Of a DNA stretch of 64,000 nucleotides, positions 25,566 through 36,350 are shown piece by piece. How positions within the stretch are numbered: the first letter of the stretch is position 1; every line of letters starts with the position of its first letter. Source of the stretch: Lutraria lutraria (lineage: Eukaryota > Mollusca > Bivalvia > Venerida > Mactridae); assembly GCA_964023205.1 (NCBI GenBank), contig OZ026840.1:30012064-30076063 (forward strand), read 5' to 3'. Position numbers and translations under genes: made by a program. A model generated the notes under the pieces. That model made no database searches. It was given only the letters and a program-made list of their open reading frames with translations, and had not been told where the DNA came from.

Positions 25566-26940
25566 ATCAACATTTGTGGTATAGTGGTGGATTGGTAGCA
25601 TAACTCGACTGATATAGTACATCACTGAAGCATTTTCAAGTTACTTATTGTAATCATGTCAGTTAAGCCATCTACTATTTGTGACCCGGATTTAGACAGT
25701 TATGTACTCTCGTGACACTCGAGGAAATTAAATATTGAATTACGAGAGGTGATCCAGAAGTTCATAATAGACACAACGATTAATAACACTAAGTCTAATA
25801 AACTTGATATCTTTTACTAAATTCGTCTTTATATATTTGTAAATGTTTTAAAAATTTTGTTTCCAAGCTGTGATGTTCAAAATTTGTCGAAACGTTTATC
25901 TAACAGCACATTTATGCTTACCCGGCGCTGTCGTATTCATTAGCAAATCGTCGTGTCCACGAATTTCTGGATTACCCCTCGTTCATGTATTTGTTGAAGG
26001 TTCATTAGCTTAATTGAATAAGGACAACGACAAAACCAATCACGCAACTTGCGTTTGAAGATGATAATGAACATGATTGTAATATATAAAAAAACGAAAT
26101 ATTTGCTGCAAAAATACTTGTGAGATTTGAGCTCACAGACTGTTCTCAAACGTTATAACCTCGGGGTCTCGTATCAATGTTAAAATGTAAAAAGCTCACA
26201 TATTTAATGAGTAGTAAAGTTGACATACAAATATTTCGATTGGACAGGCCAAACAAAAATTGCGTGTAAACCGTTTCCGGAACCAACCTACTTTTTGCTT
26301 ATACTCTTATGTTTCTAAAAGCAACACTCCAAGTACGAAACAATTAGGATACGAATATTACTTCTATCGACTATGAAATTTCAAACCTCAAAATCTAAAA
26401 CAGTTTTATGAAGAATCGTTCCTCCAAAGTAATAAAATGTAACGTTATGTTCAGAAAAAAATGATATCTTGACCCACTTATTTCCCGAGTAACCTTAAAC
26501 ATTTCTAATTACTTTATGTAGCCTTAAGTTAAAGCAAATTGAAGTAGTTAACGCAGCTATTACAAGGTTTGTGATTCTCGATTAAATAACAAATCACGTT
26601 ATCAGAATATATACTGCCCGTAGAAATGATATGTAAGTCAGCTTCTTTGGTCTCAAATAAATTAAGCGATGACATCATGACTGATTGTGAAAACGTTCTT
26701 GCCATAACTCATAGAATCGCAGACTTATTGTGAATTACTGGATTTCCCTATTGAGTTAAAATTGACGTACATGACAATCAGTGTTGTTTAATGGGTCTGG
26801 TGTGTTGTACAAATTGTGAGGTATACCTATATATACGTATTATCCGACAACGCTGTTATTATTATAATGTAAATAAGTAAGTGTTTTCATAATGGCCTTG
26901 TTATTGGGCTGAAGACTGTCATATTAGCCTGAGGCAAAAA

Positions 26941-27165
26941 TTGCAAAAAGGTTTTGTGTTTTGTTCGGTGTTTTGATAGTGGCGAGCGTTCGCCATTTTG
27001 GCAGATATGCTTTTAGTGTTTTGACAGGTGTAATAGAAAGGCGAGTGTACGTAGTGTAGTATCGTTTGTGTTTATTTGATATTTCGATATTTTGATATTT
27101 CGCCGTGAATGTGTATCATTACTTTTACGTTGATATGTACTATTATTGAGAGATTGTCTCTGCAG
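26941..27165 (+). promoter_or_regulatory. Promoter-proximal region and 5' untranslated exon of SULT copy C
   Basis: This is the counterpart of the block in front of copy B. It ends in the same donor (TCTCTGCAG before GTAATA at 27166) and carries CGCCATTTTGGC at about 26991-27002, a close match to the YY1 consensus. The coding exon acceptor is at 27667-27668. The TATA-like SINE tail upstream of copy B is missing here because unit B lost about 1.9 kb just before this point. The two genes therefore differ in their immediate upstream sequence even though this block is conserved. Confidence 0.5.
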
Positions 27166-27675
27166 GTAATATATTTCTCTTTATTTGTTTTTATTCATAA
27201 TTATGTGTTTTTACAAGGCTTGTGGATTTGGTTGTATTAGCGTTCGTAATTTACCTTGGCTTTTGATAGCATTGGATTCTGGCGGTAACTCGAACTAGCG
27301 ATGGAGGTCATATAGGTGTAGAAACAATGTTTTCAACTGAGTCGTCGTACTGAACATGTGCATAAATGGTTCGAACACACGTATATCTATTAGTTTTTTA
27401 TTTTTGTATTAGCTTAATTAAATGTTTGAATATGATTCAGTTGGGTTCGAAATCTAGGCATAAGGATTACGTGATCCACGTTTTAATCGGGTTTTAATGT
27501 CATATCAGTTTTTTATTCAATTTTAGTACATCCAGTACTTTAAAATTTTGAACAACCCGTATTTGGTTTACCAAGGACTTTGGACTCGAAATGAGGCCAT
27601 TGATAACAGTACAATTATAGAAAAGTTACAATGATTTTTTTGCATCAATTTACTGATTGACAAACTAGTAGTAAA

Positions 27676-30600
27676 ATGGCTGAGACAAAACCGCGGCTCC
27701 AATTAGAAAGACGAACTTATAAAGGCATTGTAATGTGTGAAAATGAAATTGAAGAAATCGAAAAAATGGATACAAGAGATGATGACATATGGGTGTGTAG
27801 TTTTCCTAGATCAGGTCAGTGGTCAACTTTATACAAGTCTACAGATTAAGATGAATGATTGTTCAGTTTATATGGTGAGTTGCGCTGGCAGGTTTTTTGT
27901 GTGTTTCGTTCTGTGTTTTTAGTGCGCCATGTTGGCATAATGCTTATTCGGACAGGTGTAATGGGGGGGGGGGGTACAATTGAGTAGTGTAGTTTCGTTT
28001 GTTTGACAACCTGTCGTCGTGAATATTGGACGAGAGAGCAAGAAGTACTACATATCTTAATTATCATTATTCATTTTGGTAAGAAATATGTAGGAAAGTG
28101 TAAATTATTCGACACTAAAGAAATAGTTTGAGGTATTATGATAATCACAAGGGTCAGTTACTTTTATCTAACTCACAAGATACACGTGTATAATACTGGC
28201 CACCAGAAGAGCGAGTCCTGGTGAACCTGGTGATGAGCTTCTTCATTGATTATGACAGGACAGCTGAAAGATGCCAGACCTTATCTCGTCTTAAACCACC
28301 ACTGTTCTCATTCAAGGCACAACACTCACACAAGAATTGGCATACTTAGTGCAGACATGTGATTTTGAAAAGGCACACAGCGTACAACTGGACGATAGAT
28401 TTCCTATGATTGATGCCAAAGATGACAGATTCCCATACTACAAAGGTATTGGTCTAAATATAAAGTTTTAGTTATTGATATTTTTGAATTACGAAAATCA
28501 ATGTTTGGAAATTTGGTGGAACATAGGCACTGGAAGGCCACAAAGAAACATACACCGATAGCTAGACGTATTTGTCTGTGAATCATCTTCTTATCTGGGT
28601 TCAAATGAATGTATCAAATGTGTAATCCTTGACGTCGCACCTTCGTTACTTACATTATTGTCGTCTCACAGACACCATTGTAAGGTAACAACAATTGCTA
28701 AGGATACCAACACTTTGAATTTCGACAATAATCTTACAACAAAACACGATTGTGAAAGAAAAGATTATTGCCAATCAAAGTACTGAAAATACCCATGGAA
28801 ACGGAACTTATATAGGCTTGAACTGCGATATGGAACGGGAATTAGTTTAACAATCGCGTGTCGGATGAATAAACGAATGATACTAAGGTTCGCATCAAAC
28901 TTCATGCGCAACGAGCGACTGGCGGCTATGGAAATCGAAACAATCATCTGGTTTCCGAAAATGGAATTTTTGCCGACATTGTTAACGTTTACATAAATTT
29001 CATAAATTTCATTTTGTTTTGATAGGTATAAAATATATTGAAGAGATGCAATCACCACGTTTCATAAAAAGCCATCTACATCACTTTCTTCTACCGGAAC
29101 AGTTACAAAAGGGCAAAGGAAGGGTATGTTATTTGCATGATATATTTTCTAATGAGCGACCAATCGCTCATAAAACGTGCTTTATTTGCTGTTCGATTTT
29201 ATTCCATGCAAATATCATATTCGTATGAAAAAAGTAAGCATTTGTCTTTTAAAATATATACAAGGCATGTGTTTATGACAAGAAAAAAACAACAACAGCA
29301 TATTCTTATTTTATTCATTGTGAAATTTATTCAAACGTTCAGCTTCACTCCCCTCGAATCATTCCGGTGTTGGAATTACTCAACAATTATTGACCACCAC
29401 CTGGGCAACCCGTTTATTTTATAATAATTTCGGTAAAGGGTTAAAATCAAGGTGTGTTCATGGTATAAAATCATGTTAAATAACCACAACATAATACTTA
29501 TTATGATTAGGACACCTTAAAGTTAGCCAGACTGTAAATATGTCCTATAACATTTTTTAACCTGACAGTTCATTCGTGAAATATCAGCTACATTTTTTAT
29601 CATTATCTATTTGACATTCAGGTTTTAATCTGAAGTGCAGTACATTTAGGTATGTTTTATCTCTTTCAGATCATATACATATGCAGAAATCCCAAGGACA
29701 TTGTAACGTCATTTTATCGGATCATGCAATGGATAGACGACCTCGAAGATGGAGATAAAACGTTTGATGAGTTTGTTGACACATTTGTTGATGGGACGGG
29801 TAAATAAAGTTTTGTTTAATCTCTAGTGCGGTCGAAATTATCGATATGGACATAAAATTTAGAATTATAGTCAGATTAGTAAGAAAATGCCCCCCAAAAT
29901 AAATACAAAGTACAGTCAAATCTATCAACCATGGTGATCGAAGAGACAAACAATTAACTTCTGTATGAAATCAGGGAATACATTGCAATAGTGTTAACAT
30001 TTACAATTTTATGCGTCATATTAAAACAATATAGCAAATAGTAAGTGACTCAAATTTTGCTAGAATACATATGCCGCAATCGGGGTGGGGATACAGCGTC
30101 AGTATAAATAAGATCAGCCCATCATTATCAGAAGTACTTCCTAGTCAAAATAACAGACTACGCGAACCTTTTCATAAGGGAAATTGAACAGAATGGCCCT
30201 CAAGTGACATTTACTATTTATTTTCAAAAATGTAAAATACAAAATATATGCTTACGAAAGTGCAACGACTTAACGTTTGCATTTACACATAAGATAGCTG
30301 AGGATGGAAGCATTGAGTTTCCTAGGGATATAAATAAGAAAGTGGTCCTTGGAAGAAGAAAATATACAAAACATTCCACAGTTTTTCTTAATACTACTTT
30401 CTCCGATTCTCCTAACCCAAAGACAAACCGACACATTAGACCATACAAACAACGGCGAATAAAATAAAGTCTGACGGAAGTAACCTTAATGAAACGGACT
30501 TAAAAAAGCTGCAGTTAAAAATAGATGTAAGAGCTAAAATTCATTATAAGTCTTGGCCCCGAGAAAAACATAAATAAGTAAGGGGACAACATTGAAAAGC

Positions 30601-33600
30601 TAGCGTCAATAACTTCCAAGGGCTATTTGATGGTTACCTCGGAAAAGGTTAATATGCAATACAGTCATAAATATACCTATTTACATGTCGTCTTGGATAT
30701 CAATGAGGTTATTTGTCGATGACAGTTCACAAATAACAAGTGTTGACTGTCGATGTGAATAGTCTCAGATATTTACTAGTTACATTATCCATTTGAATCC
30801 GATTCTAATCTGCAACGGGCATGCGACAGATATGTGTTGTGCCACATACAGCGACTTGTACAAAATCACCCGCGATAGCATGCGATAGAGTGGCTTAAAA
30901 ATGCAACAGTCGCGAGACAATCTTGAGATAAAACCGAAAAAAATAGTTTTGCAGTACCGAGCGATAACAATATCGTTGCAGCAAAGATATTATACACTGG
31001 TGTACGATAAACCATAAAACGTGCCTGTATTAAAACGGCATACAAGTAAATCTCATTATCTAATATTAGCTGGTTACCTTGAATAAACTAAGATAAAATG
31101 TCACATAATGCAACTAGACACAAAGAAAACAAATAGTAATTGTTTCCTTGTCCAACGGTGCATGGTGTTAAGAGAAGTTTACATGGTCGCATGTTCGAAT
31201 GCTCCGACGGGTGTCATTAGCCTCTCATCGTAAATTTGAAGGCGTACAAAACCAGAAAAACGTCACATCTAAGGCAGCTGTCTAGTAAAGGTTACGAAAA
31301 AGACTGATTTAAAGCCAAATGATGTCAAATAAATATACCAGACTTTATTTAGTATCTCATTTGCGGGTGTCTGTAAAGAACAATAAAATATATTCTCAAA
31401 TTTCTGATTTGATTTCGTTTTTCATGTACTAAACTAACGTAATTGTTAGTCCCGTTCCTGGCAATATTTATCTTAAAATATTTCACGTAGTGTCATGCGC
31501 TAAGTTATAGTGAACTCGGAATGTAAATAAGTAATTGTTCCCTCCAAACATGCTTAGCTACTTAATGTAATGAATGCATCATTTAATCGATGTAATGAAG
31601 TAATCATTCACGCTCCCGTGAATACACTATTGCCATGTTCTGCAAAATAAACAGTGTACTACGCATGAATGTTTCCTATTCAGTCATTTCCGAACGTATG
31701 CATGAACAATGACAAATTACAGTTTTACAATTCATTTATTTACAGCGGTATATTGTCCATGGTCTCAGCATGTTCTGCAATATTGGGAACACAGAAATGA
31801 CGAAAATGTTTTGTTTCTTCAGTACGAAGATGTAATAGAGGTAAGAGCTTGTTAATGTAAGGGTAGAAATATGATATAATACCGATTTAGTACCAACATT
31901 GCTGTCTAATTTCGACCAAAATGGTATCTTACTAAGTGCAGGTTGTTTTCCTGTTTCAAAAAGGGTACATTTTCTTACTGGAAAACTGTGATTTCACGAA
32001 TTCTCGTGGTATATATAAGTGTCGTAGATTTCGGGCCGAGCTTTCCAAACAATTCCAGTATCTACGAATTATGGTGTACCTCGAATTACATGTACATGTA
32101 TATCCGAAACCGACAAAATATCTATCGATAATTGGAAACTCCATGAAGTAAAAAAAAAAGACAGAAACAATGACAATATACTTAAGGCCACACCAAATTG
32201 ATCTCCTGTTCGTCGGGATTCGCCGCTCCTATCTTTCACAAAATGAAAAATAAATATTTAAATTTATTTTTTACCGGCCGCACCGGGTAGAAATCTTGCG
32301 CTTGCAATTTATTTTTTGCATAAACAATAGATTCAAAATTCATGTTTGATCGCTCGCATTCATAAGAAATTTCTTCGAAAATAAACTTTCAAAAGGCAAC
32401 TTCGGAAAATACTCCAAAATAAGTCAGCCCCTACGAAGCATTTCTTTTTTGCTGGGAGTCGCTCGAATTCATCCATTTTTCATCGAGTTTGTGTCCCGGA
32501 TGTATGTCCGCTGTCAACCTGCTTATAGTCAATTCGTTTACTAAAACCAAGCGAAACTCTCATCTGGTAGTTTGGCTTTTATGAAGTAAAACTAGACCCA
32601 CCATCCGAAAATAATGTGGATATGCAACCTGCAGCTTTCAGATGTGAACAATGTCGTACGTTAATAATGGTAAGGTTTGCGGATAGATATAATTCGGATA
32701 TATTCAGTAATGTTTCTATACAAGGATTACTAGCTGTGTTTTAACAGGATTTGTTCAAAATGAGTAATTAATAATTGAAGCTATAGACATTTGCATCACT
32801 CTTAAGACCTATTGTATTTGTCAACATAGCTTGCATGGTATAAATGTAATCAGAAATGAGAGAGGAAGACATTTCATCTATGAATAGAGAATTATGATTT
32901 GTAGCAATATGTTAACCAAAAATTATTGATGGAAATTGCAAATGATCCCACAAATTTGCATACAAAATGTAATTGATTGATTAATGCAATTGTTTATATA
33001 TTATATTGTAATAATTTGTTTGCCTTATTTTGATAACGATTACACAGCTGTTTTACTTTTTATTTATTTACTTCTTCCTAAAACTGATATTTTTTTTCAG
33101 AAAAAAATATCTAAATCTTTTGTTCGCTCCTTCGCTCGCCCCCATTTATGGCATATTCAAAAATAAATATTTAAATTTATTTTTCGCTCGCTCGCCCCAA
33201 TTTTTCCCAAAAAAAAATCCGTAGAACCAAACTTTATTTTGGTGTGACCTAATATACAAAACTTGTAAATATACGTATCAAAAGCTGAACATATGATTAA
33301 TCTATTATTATATTATGCTCAGGACCGGTTAAAAACTGTTAGAAGAATCGCTGATTTTCTGAAAAGGGAACTTACAGATGAACAAGTAGAGAAGATATGT
33401 GAATACTGCCAGTTTGAAAACATGAAGAAGAATGATAAATGCAATATGTCCTACTATAGATCATTTAAGTACGTCAATGATAATGCTGACGGTAGCTTCA
33501 TGAACAAAGGTAATTCTTATAATAATATGTTTGCATAAAACTCTAAGTACAACTTTTATAGTGGTCTGTACCCCCTCACCGCTGTGGGAAACAGGCCCCG

Positions 33601-34476
33601 AGGTTATAAAACTAGAGTTCGGTCTCCAAGCTCTAATCTCAATTCCATTATCAAAGTATTATGGTTGATAAAAAGATCTGATTTATCTTTGAACACATTT
33701 TGAGACCAGTTATTCAGTCAGACTAATGTGTCAATAATATCATTATTGTCTGATTATAATCAACTTAGAAACATCATAAAACAAGATACGAGATATCAAC
33801 TCGGAGACCGATAATACATTTTATAACCTCGGGGCCAGTTGTACAAAAGGATTCGAAGACGAATGACTATTGTGGGTCTAATACGCACTTTCAGGTTAGA
33901 ACTTGAAGCACGATTCTCGTTTAATACTTATTTAGACGACTGTGAAGGGTAAGAAGTCAAATGAACCATACTGAATCCTGGAAGAGACGTTTAAGAGATA
34001 TTCTGATAGACTTAGTCGAATTGCGAAATCCATCCAAATATCACGAGTATAATAACCGCTATGTCAGTAAAAATGAACCGACAGTAAGTTCGAAGCAAAC
34101 AACTGTATTGTGACTTCGCGAAAGAGTGGGGTTCTATCAGAATATGGGAACAAATTCTAACTGATTGAAATCAGGAACTAAGTCTGATAGTCTCCGTATG
34201 CAGCCAAACTAAAATAAATATAATTTAGAGCGTTTTGTTTTGGAACTCAAAAAAATATCATTTAGACAGTCCTTTTTGGAACTCAAAAAAAAAAAGAAAT
34301 ATAGTGATGGGTCATTTTAATGCATTAATTGCCATTACATAAATACATGCGGGTTTTCTTTTATGGTAGGAAAAGCTGGTGTTTGGCAAGAACATCTCAC
34401 ACCGGAAACTGCAGCACGTATTGATGAAATGATTCGTGAACTAGATGGTTCTGGACTTGTAATGAAAGGCATCTAA
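27676..34476 (+). CDS. Cytosolic sulfotransferase, copy C (complete, 7 coding exons)
   Basis: This is the second complete SULT gene of the array. Coding exons are 27676-27814, 28317-28445, 29026-29123, 29670-29799, 31746-31840, 33323-33509 and 34370-34476, giving 294 residues with all exon lengths and phases equal to copy B. Five residue differences from B were read: S2A, R9Q, E73D, V80A and G279E. Exons 3-6 encode identical protein, while the introns between them carry many substitutions and indels, which suggests purifying selection on the protein. The same unusual PAPS-loop residues (FPRSGTTL, NKGKAGVW) are present, so they are not a sequencing slip in one copy. The catalytic HLHHFLLP and RNPKDIVTSFY motifs are intact. 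The gene lies about 8.4 kb after the end of copy B, in the same orientation. It is the last copy of the array on the right. Confidence 0.95.
27878..28082 (+). repeat. Second copy of the 5'-exon/promoter-like block inside intron 1 (unit C)
   Basis: This is the equivalent of the intron 1 block of unit B, with the same motif order. The G run is shorter here, 12 Gs at 27963-27974 against 17 in B, as expected from replication slippage. Confidence 0.6.
28775..28983. repeat. Dispersed repeat family 5 in intron 2, unit C
   Basis: This copy is orthologous to the one in intron 2 of unit B and was inherited with the duplication. Confidence 0.6.
29800..31745 (+). other. Intron 4 of SULT copy C
   Basis: This long intron is homologous to the intron 4 of unit B (14726-16671) and to window positions 50-1633 in unit A. 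A stretch at 30,262-30,467 keeps an open + frame (LTFAFTHKIAEDGSIEFPRD...) that is also largely open in A and B. It resembles a relic or cryptic exon but has no recognised family. The rest shows nothing identifiable. Confidence 0.5.
32186..33249. mobile_element. Same MITE in intron 5 of copy C, 155 bp longer
   Basis: The ends and TAA duplications (32183-32185, 33250-33252) are the same as in copy B, so the insertion predates the B/C duplication. About 150 bp at roughly 32,507-32,655 is absent from the B element. It was either deleted from B or inserted in C. Confidence 0.85.
33594..33836. mobile_element. Foldback/MITE-like element in intron 6, unit C
   Basis: This is the best preserved copy. 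GGCCCCGAGGTTATAAAA at the left is the exact inverse complement of TTTTATAACCTCGGGGCC at the right. GGTCTCC/GGAGACC extends the stem. It is 243 bp and non-coding. Confidence 0.7.
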
Positions 34477-34551
34477 ACCAAAATTATGACCATGACAAAT
34501 ATAAGCACATAATATAATATAATATTTATATTATTGTCAACTATTTCATTA

Positions 34552-34557
34552 AATAAA
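34552..34557 (+). terminator. Poly(A) signal, SULT copy C
   Basis: AATAAA lies about 76 nt after the stop of copy C. A short extra ATAAT repeat separates it from the stop compared with copy B. Confidence 0.6.
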
Positions 34558-36089
34558 ATAATGCAATATATGCAATATATGCAAGAAAACAGAAAGTAAA
34601 TACTGTAGCATCAAAAACTGTGTTATATAATGATGCAATATTAGACTTTTTTAAGGCAGGTTTATCAAACAGATCACTTAGTTAGGTTATGCGTATTTAC
34701 GTAAACAATGCATACTTACTCAGACTACGAAATACAATTAATCAAACAAAACACACCAAAACAGAAATACAATTATTCAAGAAAACACAATTAAGCAAAA
34801 TACAATTGACAAGTCAGAATAAATTACATTTTATTACACGTAGAGCAATCAATGAACCAAAAGTACCTGATATGACAAATACACTTAATTCATTTAAAAC
34901 ATAATACAATTACCTACACAGAAAACATATATTAAACAAAACGCACTTAAACAAAATAATGTCAAACAAACAAAGTGCAATTTGAGCATTAAACAGGTTA
35001 CTTTGCTGTAAGACGATCATTGTTTTAGTTGAGAACAATACCAAATGGCCCGGCATCCCTCCTCTTTCACAGGCCTTTATAGGTTTGCTCTATGGTTGAG
35101 ATGTCAGCATACTACACAATCATATAGTGTAGACAGTGCCAAATTCTAAAGCGATCATGTGTTTAGTATGACATAAAAAGCTATATAGACAGACTCGCGT
35201 ACGTAGGCATGCAGAGCACATAACTAGACAGATATTTGGAAAATGTAAGAGTCATAAAAAACTGAATAAATTGTCTACCCTAGCAGTAAGTCTGAATTTG
35301 TAACATAACACTGTAACGTTTGTCTCGCCGATAACAGAAATAAAGCAGATTTTTATTTAACATGTTATACTGAAATATCGTTGTCTGTATGTTAATAGGC
35401 CGATACACAATTTAGTACACATACAATTAATTTACTAGTAGTCCATTTTGTTTAAGGTACCACAAAAGCCGGCATGAACAAACTGAATCTTAAAGAAGAG
35501 AAGAACTTTGCTGAAAAAAAAACATCATTGTTGGTGATACAAACAGCAAAACGGACACAAATGTAGAATGTGTCTTTTTTTCCGAAAAGCTCCTCTATTT
35601 TCAAGATGTCATTTTCTTTTTACTGAAATATAAGATTTATTTAGATATTTTATTCATTATACCAATTTGAAAGAAGGGTTAGGAGGTTGGTCAACTCATG
35701 ATGTCTGTCAATAATTGCGATTTTGCTTAATATATGCTTCTAGATAAAAAGGGAGACTGACCATTGCACGACGACACGGACTGATTTCGAGATCACAAGG
35801 TCAACAATCAAGTCTTTGTTCGACAAAAAATTGGAAATTACTAATCCATTTCCGTATAGGGGCATCCGTGTTTGAAAACAACTCAATACATGTTTAATCG
35901 AAAAGTAAAAAGAAAGTCCACGCAATATATTTTAAATGCACTATTTGCAAAACATTGCTATCGCTTATGAAAATATACATTCTTTGTCTTCGGAATAGTA
36001 TGCAGCAAAATGCACAGCCAGAGTAAAACGTTTGTAACTCCTTATACTGTATGTTCTTACGGGTAAAAGAACCGTTTGTGTCAAATGTG

Positions 36090-36350
36090 AAGCCTTTCGA
36101 ATTTCTCAGGGTGGCCTTTTCAGTGACCCGATCATCTCAAATACCCAGCCACATACTGTGTCTATAAATCACAGGGTAAGTTATGTACCGGTGCTTCTCA
36201 TCGAGCACGATAAAGAACCAGGAAAACTATTCGAAAACAGTAGGGATATAAATAAAAGCCTGGGTCTCCTGTATCTTATCTTCCCTCTCTCTCTGGGGCG
36301 CCTCTGAAACGACAATAGCTGTCTAATGGGCCGTTGAATAACAGATAAAT
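36090..36350 (+). mobile_element. SINE family 1, body, unit C
   Basis: This is the counterpart of the unit B copy, with minor indels, and is headless in the same way. It is homologous to the truncated copy at about 4021 in unit A. Confidence 0.65.

Larger units (their letters stand above)
19322..26862. other. Unit B spacer, non-coding
   Basis: No gene was found. It is homologous to the unit A and C spacers. It includes an 870-bp segment (20,020-20,888) that unit A lacks, two SINE family 1 copies, and a right-hand part (from 25,671) nearly identical to unit A. Confidence 0.6.
11881..26940 (+). repeat. Tandem unit B
   Basis: This unit of about 15 kb runs from the promoter-proximal block to the same block of unit C. 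Most of it, including the introns, closely matches unit C. The segment 25,671-26,862 instead is almost identical to unit A. The end of the unit lacks about 1.9 kb that A (9984-11,880) and C (about 41,540-43,375) retain, with about 80 bp of unrelated filler at 26,864-26,940. Confidence 0.9.
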
